Source: Diplocloster modestus (GTDB lineage Bacteria > Bacillota > Clostridia > Lachnospirales > Lachnospiraceae). From it: a DNA stretch of 64,000 nt. The number at the start of each line of letters is the position of its first letter. The first letter of the stretch is position 1. Shown in pieces: positions 8,794-17,164 of this stretch. The stretch lies in NCBI RefSeq assembly GCF_019042245.1, contig NZ_JAHQCX010000006.1, positions 62,001 to 126,000 of the forward strand. The letters run 5' to 3'. Below the pieces are notes generated by a model. The model was given only the letters and a program-made list of their open reading frames with translations, was not told the origin of the DNA and did no database searches. Both the position numbers and the translations under genes were made by a program.

Positions 8794-9657
8794 CTAGCTC
8801 CAGCGTCTTTTTTCAATGGACTGATATGTCAGGAAGCAGAACAATCCGATCACGGACAGATAATAAAGTACCGCGCCCAGATCCAGTGTTCCATTGACAA
8901 AGGTATTAAAACGGGACATGATATCCAGCGAATTCAGTACCTTGTTGATTGCTCCAGCCAGCCAGGCGGATTTCAACACGTAAACAGCGATCAGCACTCC
9001 TTCGCCTGCCAGTCCCACCACCACCGGTACCACTACGTTTTTCGTCATTCCATAGATCATGAATACCAGGGCAATGATCAGGACCGTAAAGGCGATCAGT
9101 GAAGTTTTCGCAGTGTCAGACACCATACCGCTGATCCCGCCCATCAGAAAACTCAGGAAGAGTACGCCAAAGCTTACAACAGCCGCGATAATCTGGCTTT
9201 CCGTAATGGATGAGATGAACATTCCAACTGCAATGGCCGCTGCATAGAGAAGAAGGAATCCAAAGATTACCGAGTAAGAACTCAGAAACGGTACTTTTCC
9301 AAACAAGGCCAGTGCCAGCGGATAAAAGCAGATAATCACGACTGGGAACAGGATGACCGATACCATAGCCAAAAATTTGCCCATTACGATCTTTCCGATG
9401 GACACAGGCGCAGTCAGCAGAAGCTGATCTGTCTTGCTGCGCTGTTCTTCTGCCAGGGAGCGCATTGTGAGGATCGGAACCACAATCAGAAGCGTAATGC
9501 TGGCTCCTGACAGCGCATAACCGATAAATGGAGAAAGCGAAAGCAGATTATATGCATAAAAGTAGATTCCTACCGCCACCAGCGTCAATGCCGCCACAAT
9601 ATAGCCGATCATAGAGGTATAATAGGATTTTAGTTCTTTCTTGTAAATTGCCGACAT
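8794..9657 (-). CDS. ABC-2 type permease (GldF-like)
   Basis: A 287-residue integral membrane protein with about six to seven helices. A conserved coupling-helix segment TMRSLAEEQRSKTDQLLL lies after the second helix, typical of ABC-2 exporters such as GldF and NosY. Its ATG follows the ATPase gene stop by one base (TAAGATG), so the two are translationally coupled. It should form the membrane channel with the ATPase encoded at 9659-10870. Complete, with no anomalies. Confidence 0.85.
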   Translation of the reverse strand: MSAIYKKELKSYYTSMIGYIVAALTLVAVGIYFYAYNLLSLSPFIGYALSGASITLLIVVPILTMRSLAEEQRSKTDQLLLTAPVSIGKIVMGKFLAMVSVILFPVVIICFYPLALALFGKVPFLSSYSVIFGFLLLYAAAIAVGMFISSITESQIIAAVVSFGVLFLSFLMGGISGMVSDTAKTSLIAFTVLIIALVFMIYGMTKNVVVPVVVGLAGEGVLIAVYVLKSAWLAGAINKVLNSLDIMSRFNTFVNGTLDLGAVLYYLSVIGLFCFLTYQSIEKRRWS

Positions 9658-9658
9658 C

Positions 9659-10870
9659 TTATTTCTCTACCTCCTGTTTCTGTTCGGATTCAACGCCACC
9701 TGACTCGTTTTTATTGTCTTCCCGGGTTTCGTCACCTTCCCCGATTTCGTTGTCTTCCCGGGTTTTATTACCCTGCGCCTCATCGGATACGTTCTCCATA
9801 GTTCCGGACTGGGATCCTGTTCCTGTATACTCGTTCAGGCTGACTTCCCGTTCCACTTCCTCCGCGATCGTCAGCTCCTCTTTTTTCTTCCGCCGTCTGA
9901 AAAGGGAACGCTTTTCTTTTTCCTCTTCCGCCTTTGGCCGTTCCGCGGTCAATTCAAGGAATACATCCTCCAGCGACATATTCGACTGCTTCATTTCAAG
10001 AATCGGACATCTCTCACCGGCGAACTCATAAGACAGATCTTCCCGCAGATCAACCTTCTCGTTCGACTTGATGGTTACTGCGACGCAGTCCGGTGTGTTG
10101 GAGGAATGGATTTCGAATTCCCGGACCTGCTTCATTCTCTTTAAAATCTGCTCTACTTTCTCTTTCGTCCCTTTGACCGTCAATTCCAGCACATTGGAAC
10201 CCAGAACCAGCTTGCTTAGATTATCCGGGGTGTCGCTGGCCACCAGCTCCCCGCGGGAAATGATCATAACATAATCACAGACTGCGCTGACCTCGGAGAG
10301 AATATGGGAACTTAAAATTACCGTGTGATGTTTTCCCAGATCTTTGATCAGATCCCGGATCTCGATAATCTGTTTGGGGTCAAGCCCTACGGTTGGTTCA
10401 TCCAGTATAATAACGGGCGGATAGCCGATCAGTGCCTGCGCCAAACCCACACGCTGACGATATCCTTTGGAAAGATTGCGGATCAACCGGTCTTTTACAT
10501 CCAGTATTTTAGTCCTTCCCATGATTTCACGGATCATATCCTGGCGTTTTTCCTTTTCCACCCCTTTTAGCTCCGCACAAAAATTCAGGTACTCCAGGGG
10601 CGTCATATCCATATACAGAGGTGGCTGCTCCGGCAGATAGCCGATGCACTTTTTTGCTTCCTCAGGTTCCTCAAAAATATCACGGCCGTTGATCAGAACC
10701 TGGCCTTCGCTGGGCGCCAGGTAGCCGGTGATAATATTCATCGTTGTGGATTTACCCGCGCCGTTTGGCCCCAGGAAGCCGTAGATCTGGCCCTCTTCCA
10801 CCTCGAAGCTCAGATCGTTTACCGCCGTGTGGCCGCCGTATCTCTTCACTAGGTTTTTAACTTCTATCAA
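9659..10870 (-). CDS. ABC transporter ATPase with charged C-terminal tail
   Basis: The nucleotide-binding domain occupies residues 1 to ~220: Walker A GPNGAGKST (34-42), signature LSKGYRQRVG (~135) and Walker B VIILDEPTVGLDP. A ~90-residue domain follows, as in GldA/CcmA-type ATPases. The final ~95 residues are very rich in Glu/Lys/Asn/Thr, with a repeated REDNE/GDETRE pattern encoded by a DNA repeat near 9717-9765. Translation starts at TTG 10870 behind AAGGAGG. First gene of the exporter operon. The tail is unusual for the family; a membrane-proximal or interaction role is only a guess. Confidence 0.88.
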   Translation of the reverse strand: MIEVKNLVKRYGGHTAVNDLSFEVEEGQIYGFLGPNGAGKSTTMNIITGYLAPSEGQVLINGRDIFEEPEEAKKCIGYLPEQPPLYMDMTPLEYLNFCAELKGVEKEKRQDMIREIMGRTKILDVKDRLIRNLSKGYRQRVGLAQALIGYPPVIILDEPTVGLDPKQIIEIRDLIKDLGKHHTVILSSHILSEVSAVCDYVMIISRGELVASDTPDNLSKLVLGSNVLELTVKGTKEKVEQILKRMKQVREFEIHSSNTPDCVAVTIKSNEKVDLREDLSYEFAGERCPILEMKQSNMSLEDVFLELTAERPKAEEEKEKRSLFRRRKKKEELTIAEEVEREVSLNEYTGTGSQSGTMENVSDEAQGNKTREDNEIGEGDETREDNKNESGGVESEQKQEVEK

Positions 10871-11049
10871 GCTGTTCCCTCCTTAGACTTACGTGTCATA
10901 AATCTGCTTCATTATAAACCACCTTTGTGTTCATTTTGTGAAAATAGTAAGAAAATTCTGGTAAGTTTGAGCGGTGGATCTGACTGTGAGATTTTCATGC
11001 CTGCATTCGTGGTATTTGTCTGCATCCCTGCCGGTGTCCTATGAAATGA

Positions 11050-11092
11050 AAAACTGCCGCACCGGATTTCAAAACCATAGTGCGGCAGTTTT
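11050..11092 (-). terminator. Terminator of the Rpn-family gene
   Basis: AAAACTGCCGCAC (11050-11062) pairs perfectly with GTGCGGCAGTTTT (11080-11092). On the minus strand the stem runs into TTTTTCATTTC. It lies just 3' of the nuclease gene. Confidence 0.85.
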
Positions 11093-11126
11093 CTTCTTAT
11101 ACACCCAGACAATCTTTTTTGAGACT

Positions 11127-12131
11127 CTACCAGTAATTACGGACTGCCTCTTTGGCCTCATCCGGGGTTAATAAGAATTCCCTATTGATTTCCAGAATCG
11201 TCTCTTCCTGTGATTTATCCAATTTCCTGCACAGTGAAACAAATGCCCTTATTCCTTTCTGGATTCCCTTCTGCATACCTTCCTGCATTCCTTCTTTTCT
11301 GGCCTGACACAGCTCAGAAAAACGGATATCGGCTTCATACTTCTCTGTCAGCATCGACATCAGCTCCTTCTTATTCTTCGCCATTATGCGAAGTTCTTCT
11401 CGGATTTCCTGATACATATTTCCATTGGGCGTATCACCCTTTACACTGAACCGATCCCCATTCACATCCGCCATAAATGCCAGAAAGCAGCCCAACTCCT
11501 CCAGTTCCGGCGGACATCTTTGCTCCAGTACCTGTTTTAAACATTTATCCAGCTCAATATATACCACCCTGGACAGATCAGCCAGCTGCACCCCTGTGTC
11601 TGTTACGTTTTTCCGATAATGGATAAATCTGGGATTATTCTGGAACTGGCCTGGACTCTCTTTCATAAATACTACTGCGTACGTCATCGGGATATCCAGA
11701 AAATTCATCTCTGATTTCTTATGCTCCTTTTCCACCGAATATTGCAGCATAATCAGGTCTGATACATATACATCCATTCTCTCAGTAATAAATTCCTGGG
11801 CTTTCCTCTGCATCTCCATATCGAAGATACCATCATCCGACATTCGGGCCAATTGATCCAATATCGTATTTTTTGAATAAATAGATACTTTCGGGGGCGC
11901 GGCATTCAAGGATCCCAGTACAATCCGTTCCTGATGAAAAATCAATTGAAAGATCTTCGTCACCCGGTCCGGGTGGAGATCCGGGTGAAAGGCCTTTTTA
12001 AATGGCAGATCATAGTATAGCTCCGGCAGCCTCTTCCCAGCCTCTATCTGGTCGAATTCCTCCCGGATCCTCTGCGGCATTACAGCCTTAAGGGCCTCGT
12101 AATTCTCTGAAATTGTCCGTGTTTTCTTCAT
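11127..12131 (-). CDS. Rpn-family PD-(D/E)XK nuclease (transposase-like)
   Basis: A 334-residue protein of the Rpn / PDDEXK_2 family, recombination-promoting nucleases related to transposase_31. Supporting features are the early segment YYDLPFKKAFH, the central Asp/Glu-rich nuclease core (FDMEMQRKAQEFITER) with YVSDLIMLQYS, and a long C-terminal charged helix. That helix contains a GMQEGMQKGIQKGI repeat typical of the family. Such genes are often multicopy in Lachnospiraceae and can move between replicons. No inverted repeats or target duplications were recognised here. Its own terminator follows, so it is a stand-alone unit. Confidence 0.75.
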   Translation of the reverse strand: MKKTRTISENYEALKAVMPQRIREEFDQIEAGKRLPELYYDLPFKKAFHPDLHPDRVTKIFQLIFHQERIVLGSLNAAPPKVSIYSKNTILDQLARMSDDGIFDMEMQRKAQEFITERMDVYVSDLIMLQYSVEKEHKKSEMNFLDIPMTYAVVFMKESPGQFQNNPRFIHYRKNVTDTGVQLADLSRVVYIELDKCLKQVLEQRCPPELEELGCFLAFMADVNGDRFSVKGDTPNGNMYQEIREELRIMAKNKKELMSMLTEKYEADIRFSELCQARKEGMQEGMQKGIQKGIRAFVSLCRKLDKSQEETILEINREFLLTPDEAKEAVRNYW

Positions 12132-12479
12132 TCATTTTCCTCCTTTAAGTATAGTAAAATTACTGGAAATTGGCAATAGCGAACGCTATGCGGTTAAGAA
12201 ATAAAACTCTGATAAGATAAAGAAAGCAGCAGTATAAGCTGCTGAATATTAATTTATGATAACATAAAAACCAGACTTTGTATATAAATTTAAATTTTTA
12301 GATTCCATGATGATTGGAATGGAATTTATCGCAACTTAGGGAGCCAGGAAATCTAAAATATCATATACATCCCAGATTAACTTTGAATTAGAAAATAATT
12401 ATATATACTGAAAAGCAGCCTCCATCATGATTAAACTAAATGATTGCGGCTGCTTTTAATATCCCTATATGAAATAATT
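12132..12479. other. AT-rich gap with one terminator
   Basis: 348 bp without a credible gene. It contains the upstream region of the Rpn-family gene on the right side of that gene and the terminator of spoIIR at 12411-12457. The middle is AT-rich with no further structure noticed. Confidence 0.6.
12411..12457 (-). terminator. Terminator of spoIIR
   Basis: AAAAGCAGCC (12411-12420) pairs with GGCTGCTTTT (12448-12457) around a 27-base loop. It has U-rich ends on both strands and lies 23 bases past the spoIIR stop. Confidence 0.75.
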
Positions 12480-13103
12480 TTATTTATTTAGAAATGTCAG
12501 ATATTTAAACCGTACCCTAACCTCCGGTTCGCCTGTGACAGATTCATACTCCTGCTCAGTCAGGACATTCTTCAACATCTGCTTTTCTTCCTCCGGTACG
12601 ACCGCATGGGTAGCATCTACAAAGCATAGATTCGGATAGAGGACACACCACCAGTTTTTCCCCTGGGCTTTTCCGATTTCCACACGCAGTGCTTCATAAT
12701 TTCCTTCCGGGAATGTACAGTCTCCGTATGTCTTGATGGGAAAATAGGCCTGTTCCAGTTTGGCCGTTACAGGATATTGGTATCCTTCTGCCTGGATGAT
12801 GGTTTCGGCCAGTAACTCAATATCATTCAGATGGGCCTGAATCATTTTGCGGGTCTGATTGATGTCATCTGCATCGGCCAGAATCGTCTGCATATAGCCG
12901 ATGATTTCACTTTTTACTTTTAATTTAAGGGCCTGATCCTGTTCAGTATCACTGTTGGCAATGACGTGAAAGCGGATGATCTGACCGGCGATCCCCTGCT
13001 GGATCTGCTGCGCTCCTTCTGTTTTTTCAGCGGTCAGAAACGCAACGGTGAAACCCAGAAAAAGAGATAAGATAACTACGAATATATTATTTTTTAGTTT
13101 CAT
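12480..13103 (-). CDS. spoIIR: Stage II sporulation protein R
   Basis: A ~207-residue exported protein made in the forespore. SpoIIR activates the membrane protease SpoIIGA, which processes pro-sigma-E in the mother cell. An N-terminal signal/anchor helix (NIFVVILSLFLGFTVAFL) is followed by the conserved FHVIANSDTEQDQALKLKVK segment and the late motif GNYEALRVEIGKAQGKNWWC. The ATG at 13103 behind GGGAGGTTTACATA is chosen over an upstream in-frame codon lacking a ribosome site. A sigma-F-like promoter lies upstream. Complete and monocistronic. Confidence 0.93.
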   Translation of the reverse strand: MKLKNNIFVVILSLFLGFTVAFLTAEKTEGAQQIQQGIAGQIIRFHVIANSDTEQDQALKLKVKSEIIGYMQTILADADDINQTRKMIQAHLNDIELLAETIIQAEGYQYPVTAKLEQAYFPIKTYGDCTFPEGNYEALRVEIGKAQGKNWWCVLYPNLCFVDATHAVVPEEEKQMLKNVLTEQEYESVTGEPEVRVRFKYLTFLNK

Positions 13104-13150
13104 TATGTAAACCTCCCGATGGAAATATAATTGTTTCATGTTCTATCAGG

Positions 13151-13179
13151 AGAATTGCCCTATCGGTTGTTTTCTATAC
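13151..13179 (-). promoter_or_regulatory. Sigma-F-like promoter of spoIIR
   Basis: On the minus strand GTATA (13175-13179) is followed after 15 bases by GGCAATTCT (13151-13159). This resembles the forespore consensus GYATA-N15-GGNNANAHT, with one mismatch in the -10. It lies about 48 bp from the spoIIR start. Known biology places spoIIR under sigma-F. Confidence 0.5.
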
Positions 13180-13232
13180 AGATATTTTATGATTTTTTTA
13201 TCCCCGTAAGCACTCAGTGTCTGTTTTTTTTA

Positions 13233-13276
13233 GCTATGAGCACTTAGCGGCCGTTTTTTGGCCGCTTACGTGCGAT
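13233..13276. repeat. Dispersed hairpin repeat A, copy 1
   Basis: A 44-base element also found in inverted orientation at 54536-54579. The core AGCGGCC-GTTTTTT-GGCCGCT (13246-13266) is a perfect 7-bp hairpin, flanked by GCAC/GTGC, which extend the stem. Confidence 0.8.
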
Positions 13277-13305
13277 GCATGAAAAATAGTCAGCGAGGCT
13301 TTTTC
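13277..13305. repeat. Dispersed repeat B, copy 1
   Basis: A 29-base segment beginning GCATGAAAAATAGTCAGCG. It matches the reverse complement of 27750-27778 with three mismatches. It lies directly beside repeat A, in the gap between spoIIR and the gerA operon. Confidence 0.75.
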
Positions 13306-13328
13306 GAGCGGTTCCGGCACCGGGTTCC

Positions 13329-14399
13329 TTATTCAAACTTCAGCGAAACTGTAGGAAGCAAGCGGATCGCCTGTTCATATTCCTGCTGCCGGTCCCGATA
13401 ATCCAGCGCGATCTTACGGCTTCTGCTGCCCACGATCCGGTAGCTGTCCAGCAAATCCACCTGGTATTCCTGCTGCCACAGGCCATAGATCTCTCGAATC
13501 CTGTTTTCCATCTGCTTTATAGCGGATTGCTCGATCTGTCCTACCGTATCATGACTGTTTGTATCACCGATGACGACTCTCGCTTTTCCGCTTAGCTTCA
13601 GTTTATACACTACCTGCGTGTCTTCCTGGTCAAAGACGGATTCTATGCGGTTGTTCCGCACTTCGATCATATTTCCTTCCTGGGTCTGAAAGCTGAAGGG
13701 AGCCTTCACCCCCCGTGCAAAAAAAATCATGTCGCTTTCCCCCACACTGAGTTCTCCGATATAGGCGAGACGGGAGCAGATTCCGTAGGCGGCCACCGCG
13801 ATCTGTTTCCCGTCCACATCCACTACCGGGATCATGAGGACACGGTCCTGATTGTGCCAGTGATTCAGTAAATCCTGCAGGGTGACGGCCTTTTCCTCCG
13901 TCAGATAGTCTCCGTTTTCGTACATATTGTTCAGAAAACCGCCGGCATCGTCATGCCCGGCTACGATCTTCGTGGCTGTTTCATCTCCCAGAAATATTTT
14001 CGTGCTCCGGGCGAATGCCTCCTGTTTCTCAAAATACTCCAGCAGTTCCAGCAGTTGCTTGGTATCAGAAAAAATCTCCCGGTTCAGTACGATGGCTTTC
14101 AAATGCGAATAATCCAGGTGTTTATCCGAACGAAGATCATATATTTTCTCCGCTTCATACAGGCTGGCCGCGGTTATCCCGGTTTCCGGCAGGTCGCCGG
14201 AGGTCTTGTCGGAAGAGTCCCCGGAATCACTGCCTTTGTCTGAAGTTTTGGGAAATCCATAGGTCACATACAGACCTTCCCGGGTATGATCCACTCCCAG
14301 GGCCAGCACAAAAGCTTTGTCTTCCAGCTCATCTTTTCTGCCACATCCCGTCAGCATCAGTATCATTCCCATGCAGAGGATAACGCCGATCCGTCTCAT
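13329..14399 (-). CDS. gerAC: Spore germinant receptor lipoprotein (GerAC family)
   Basis: A 356-residue Ger(x)C-family lipoprotein of the spore inner membrane. The signal peptide ends in the lipobox LTGC (MRRIGVILCMGMILMLTGC). The mature protein has the family core: ALGVDHTREGLYVTYGF, then LDYSHLKAIVLN and the late domain with KLKLSGKARVVIG. A Ser/Asp-rich insert (residues ~55-75) is a local oddity. The ATG at 14399, after GGGGGCGAAGAG, overlaps the stop of the permease gene by four bases (ATGA). Last gene of the receptor operon. The germinant cannot be told from sequence. Confidence 0.9.
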   Translation of the reverse strand: MRRIGVILCMGMILMLTGCGRKDELEDKAFVLALGVDHTREGLYVTYGFPKTSDKGSDSGDSSDKTSGDLPETGITAASLYEAEKIYDLRSDKHLDYSHLKAIVLNREIFSDTKQLLELLEYFEKQEAFARSTKIFLGDETATKIVAGHDDAGGFLNNMYENGDYLTEEKAVTLQDLLNHWHNQDRVLMIPVVDVDGKQIAVAAYGICSRLAYIGELSVGESDMIFFARGVKAPFSFQTQEGNMIEVRNNRIESVFDQEDTQVVYKLKLSGKARVVIGDTNSHDTVGQIEQSAIKQMENRIREIYGLWQQEYQVDLLDSYRIVGSRSRKIALDYRDRQQEYEQAIRLLPTVSLKFE

Positions 14400-15508
14400 C
14401 TCTTCGCCCCCTTTCGTCTGCCCTGAATCCACTCCAAAAAAAGCAGAAGCAGAGGAATGGCAATGGCTGCCGGCATCCCAATGTAATTCATATAACTCAT
14501 ATAGGTCTGATAGATAGACTGATAGTTATCAGCCCAGCTGGCCAGCAGCAAAATGACTGCCGCGAACGGGATCAGGTAAATATGCATTTTTTCATTCCCG
14601 ATGAGCTGCCGGGTAACCAGACTGCTATAGAAAATACAGGAATTTACAAATGTAAAAATACTCACGAGCCATATCACTATCAGTATGGTATCAAATCGGC
14701 CCAGCACATTCAGGGGTGTCCGCACGATGGTCATCAGGGAAATGATCGGCCAGTTCTTGGCATATGTGCCGCCCACGCCGAAGGCGCTGACTACCAGCAG
14801 GATGAATACCAGGTTAAACAGTCCCACGATCACCGCTCCATGCATGGTGGTCCTGTATATCCTGGCATCCCGCTTCATAAATGGAATGATGAACAGCATC
14901 ATACCGAGAATGCTGAAAAATATCAAAACACCGTATCCTCCCGCCAACACCTTTGGAACCGTGCTGACAAAAATCGGGGCCAGGTTATCGAAGTCCAGAT
15001 CCTTGGCCGTAAACAGCAGCATTATAATGACCGGCCCCAGAACCAGCCAGTACAAAATCTCCGTCATTCTGGCCCTGCCCTCCATACCGCCGGCGGCCGC
15101 ATATACCGCCAGCACCAGCAGCACGATCATGATAATCTGTACGGATGTATCCGGCAGAAGCACCTGCCGGACCACTTCCCCTAACAGCCTGGCCGCGAAG
15201 GCCCCGGAAAATAAGAGCTGTACCAGATAAAACGCGCCGATGATATCCATGCCGATCAGCCCGCAGCGCTTTCTGGCATACTGCATATACTCCCCGTCGA
15301 TCTTACGCCCCAGCTGGCATAGCAGCAAAACATAGAGGGTTACGAAAACCAATCCTGCCGCCATGGCTACCACACCGTCACGGCCGGCCGCCCCAACCGT
15401 GATTCCCGGGATTACCAGCCCGGTAATCCCGATAAGCTCCATCACCATCATTCTTTTTAATTGCCGGAGCGAGATCCGGCGGTTATTAGAAAACATCTGC
15501 TTACTCAC
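14396..15508 (-). CDS. gerAB: Spore germinant receptor permease (GerAB family)
   Basis: A 370-residue amino-acid-permease-like membrane protein of the endospore germination permease family. About ten hydrophobic helices start at MVMELIGITGLVIPGITVG. GerB subunits bind the germinant in the spore inner membrane. Both ends overlap neighbours by four bases (with the GerAA gene upstream and the GerAC gene downstream), giving a tightly coupled A-B-C order. Complete and of family-typical length. Confidence 0.92.
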   Translation of the reverse strand: MSKQMFSNNRRISLRQLKRMMVMELIGITGLVIPGITVGAAGRDGVVAMAAGLVFVTLYVLLLCQLGRKIDGEYMQYARKRCGLIGMDIIGAFYLVQLLFSGAFAARLLGEVVRQVLLPDTSVQIIMIVLLVLAVYAAAGGMEGRARMTEILYWLVLGPVIIMLLFTAKDLDFDNLAPIFVSTVPKVLAGGYGVLIFFSILGMMLFIIPFMKRDARIYRTTMHGAVIVGLFNLVFILLVVSAFGVGGTYAKNWPIISLMTIVRTPLNVLGRFDTILIVIWLVSIFTFVNSCIFYSSLVTRQLIGNEKMHIYLIPFAAVILLLASWADNYQSIYQTYMSYMNYIGMPAAIAIPLLLLFLEWIQGRRKGAKR

Positions 15509-17022
15509 TCCTTATCCCCGTGCTTTCCCCGGAACCGGACCCGGGCATCCCTCCGTGCAAATATAGGCCGTCTGATCATACGGAATACCGGCGCACGCAC
15601 GATCGAATCCCGTTCATCGTGATAAGAATTCATATCCGACGCGACAAACGGCATCAGATAAGGGATTCCAAAGCTTTTCAGCTGGGATAAATGAATCAGT
15701 ATCGCCAGCAATCCCGCCATCCATCCGTAGATTCCAAGCCAGGCGCTCATGAAGATCAGGAAGAATTTCAACAGCCGGAACGCAGTTGAGAATTCTTCAT
15801 TGGGAATGGAAAAGGAGCACAGGGCGGTAAGCGCCACCACGATCACTACGATAGGACTGACCAGGTTGGCGGTGACCGCCGCCTGGCCGATAATCAGACC
15901 TCCCACGATACCAATGGTGTTGCCGATCGCTCCCGGCAGTCGGACTCCCGCTTCCCGGAGCAGCTCAAACGCCAGTTCCATCAGCAGGATTTCCACAACC
16001 CCCGGGAACGGTACCCCGCTCCTGGCTTCTGCAAAGGACAGGATCAGTTCCGTGGGCAGGATCTGTGTATGGAAACCGGTAACTGCCAGATAAAGGCCCG
16101 GAAGGCCCATAGCCAGAACCGCTGCCACATACCTGAGAACACGGATAAATGATACGATTTCAAACCGGTTATAATAATCATCGCTGGCCTGAAAAAAGCT
16201 GTTATAGTTGGTAGGCAGGATCAATGCCACCGGGGAATTATCGGAGATCAGCACCACCCTTCCCTCCAAAACAGCCATGGCCGCCCGGTCTGGGCGTTCC
16301 GTCGTCTGGAACTGCGGAAACGGGGACCGCCAGTTCTCTTCGGTCAGCTGCTCGATCACACCGCTGTCCAGTACCCCGTCTATTTCAAATTCCGACAGAC
16401 GCGCCGTTATATTTTCCAGAAGGCTTGGATAAACCAGGTCATCCATATAGACCAGCGCCACCATGGTATTCGACCTTTGTCCAATGGGCTGTTCTTTTAC
16501 CTTTAGCCTCGGATCCCGGATCCGCTTCCGGATCAGGGCCGTATTCACCTTTTCCGCCTCCGCGAAGCCTTCCTTGGATCCCCGCAGCACTTTTTCCGAC
16601 TCCGCCTTCGGCACACCCATATTGGGGTACCCCTTGCTGCTGATCTTGATGGCTTTGTCATAACCGTCGATAAACATGATCGCATTGCCGGCCATCAGCG
16701 CGGCAACTGTCGTCTCCATGGTTGGCAGTTCTTTTACATCGGAGATTCCAAGGCCATTGCACCGGATATATTCATAGATTTCATCTCTGGTCATGTCCCA
16801 CATCCGGTTGATCAGCTTGCCGATCACCGAATCCTGCAGCATCATATTACTGACTGCTACCTCCACATAGGCTACGAAGCAGTCTACCTTCTGATCCCGG
16901 CCAAGCCGCATAGGCCTGCGAATCACATCGTCACAGTCCTGAAACAGGCGGTTAAAAAGCTCCAGATTTTTTTGCAGGTCTTTTGATAAATTCTGTTCCT
17001 GTTCCTTTTGGTTCTGTCCCAT
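15505..17022 (-). CDS. gerAA: Spore germinant receptor subunit (GerAA family)
   Basis: A 505-residue GerA protein. A hydrophilic N-terminal region of ~290 residues carries the family blocks FVAYVEVAVSNMMLQDSVIG, DGYDKAIKISSKGYPN and a QRSNTMVALVYMDDL segment. It is followed by hydrophobic helices from about residue 300 to 460 (with PTELILSFAEARSGVPFPG) and a basic cytosolic tail. It should form a receptor complex with the GerAB and GerAC products and pass the germinant signal to ion release. The Arg-rich N-terminal extension is short. First gene of the operon; the GTAAA-rich upstream region shows no certain sigma-G promoter. Confidence 0.93.
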   Translation of the reverse strand: MGQNQKEQEQNLSKDLQKNLELFNRLFQDCDDVIRRPMRLGRDQKVDCFVAYVEVAVSNMMLQDSVIGKLINRMWDMTRDEIYEYIRCNGLGISDVKELPTMETTVAALMAGNAIMFIDGYDKAIKISSKGYPNMGVPKAESEKVLRGSKEGFAEAEKVNTALIRKRIRDPRLKVKEQPIGQRSNTMVALVYMDDLVYPSLLENITARLSEFEIDGVLDSGVIEQLTEENWRSPFPQFQTTERPDRAAMAVLEGRVVLISDNSPVALILPTNYNSFFQASDDYYNRFEIVSFIRVLRYVAAVLAMGLPGLYLAVTGFHTQILPTELILSFAEARSGVPFPGVVEILLMELAFELLREAGVRLPGAIGNTIGIVGGLIIGQAAVTANLVSPIVVIVVALTALCSFSIPNEEFSTAFRLLKFFLIFMSAWLGIYGWMAGLLAILIHLSQLKSFGIPYLMPFVASDMNSYHDERDSIVRAPVFRMIRRPIFARRDARVRFRGKHGDKE

Positions 17023-17104
17023 CAGCTTTCCCCCTTTCCTGCCCCATTGCAGTCAAATTTTTTGAGTAAATTTGGGAATACTATCTATTTTTGGAAAGAA
17101 AAAA

Positions 17105-17124
17105 GGATAAGACAAGTCTTATCC
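17105..17124 (-). terminator. Terminator of the ispE-GntR operon
   Basis: GGATAAGAC (17105-17113) and GTCTTATCC (17116-17124) form a perfect 9-bp stem. On the minus strand it is followed by TTTTTTCTTTCC. Confidence 0.85.
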
Positions 17125-17164
17125 TCATTTACTGGTATCTTATGTAATTTCTGAAATATTATTC

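Noticed and set aside
11127..12131. Insertion sequence around the Rpn-family gene
   Set aside because: The gene is transposase-related, but no terminal inverted repeats or target duplications were found.
17023..17100. Sigma-G promoter before the gerA operon
   Set aside because: Expected from biology, but no pair of -35/-10 elements matched well enough.
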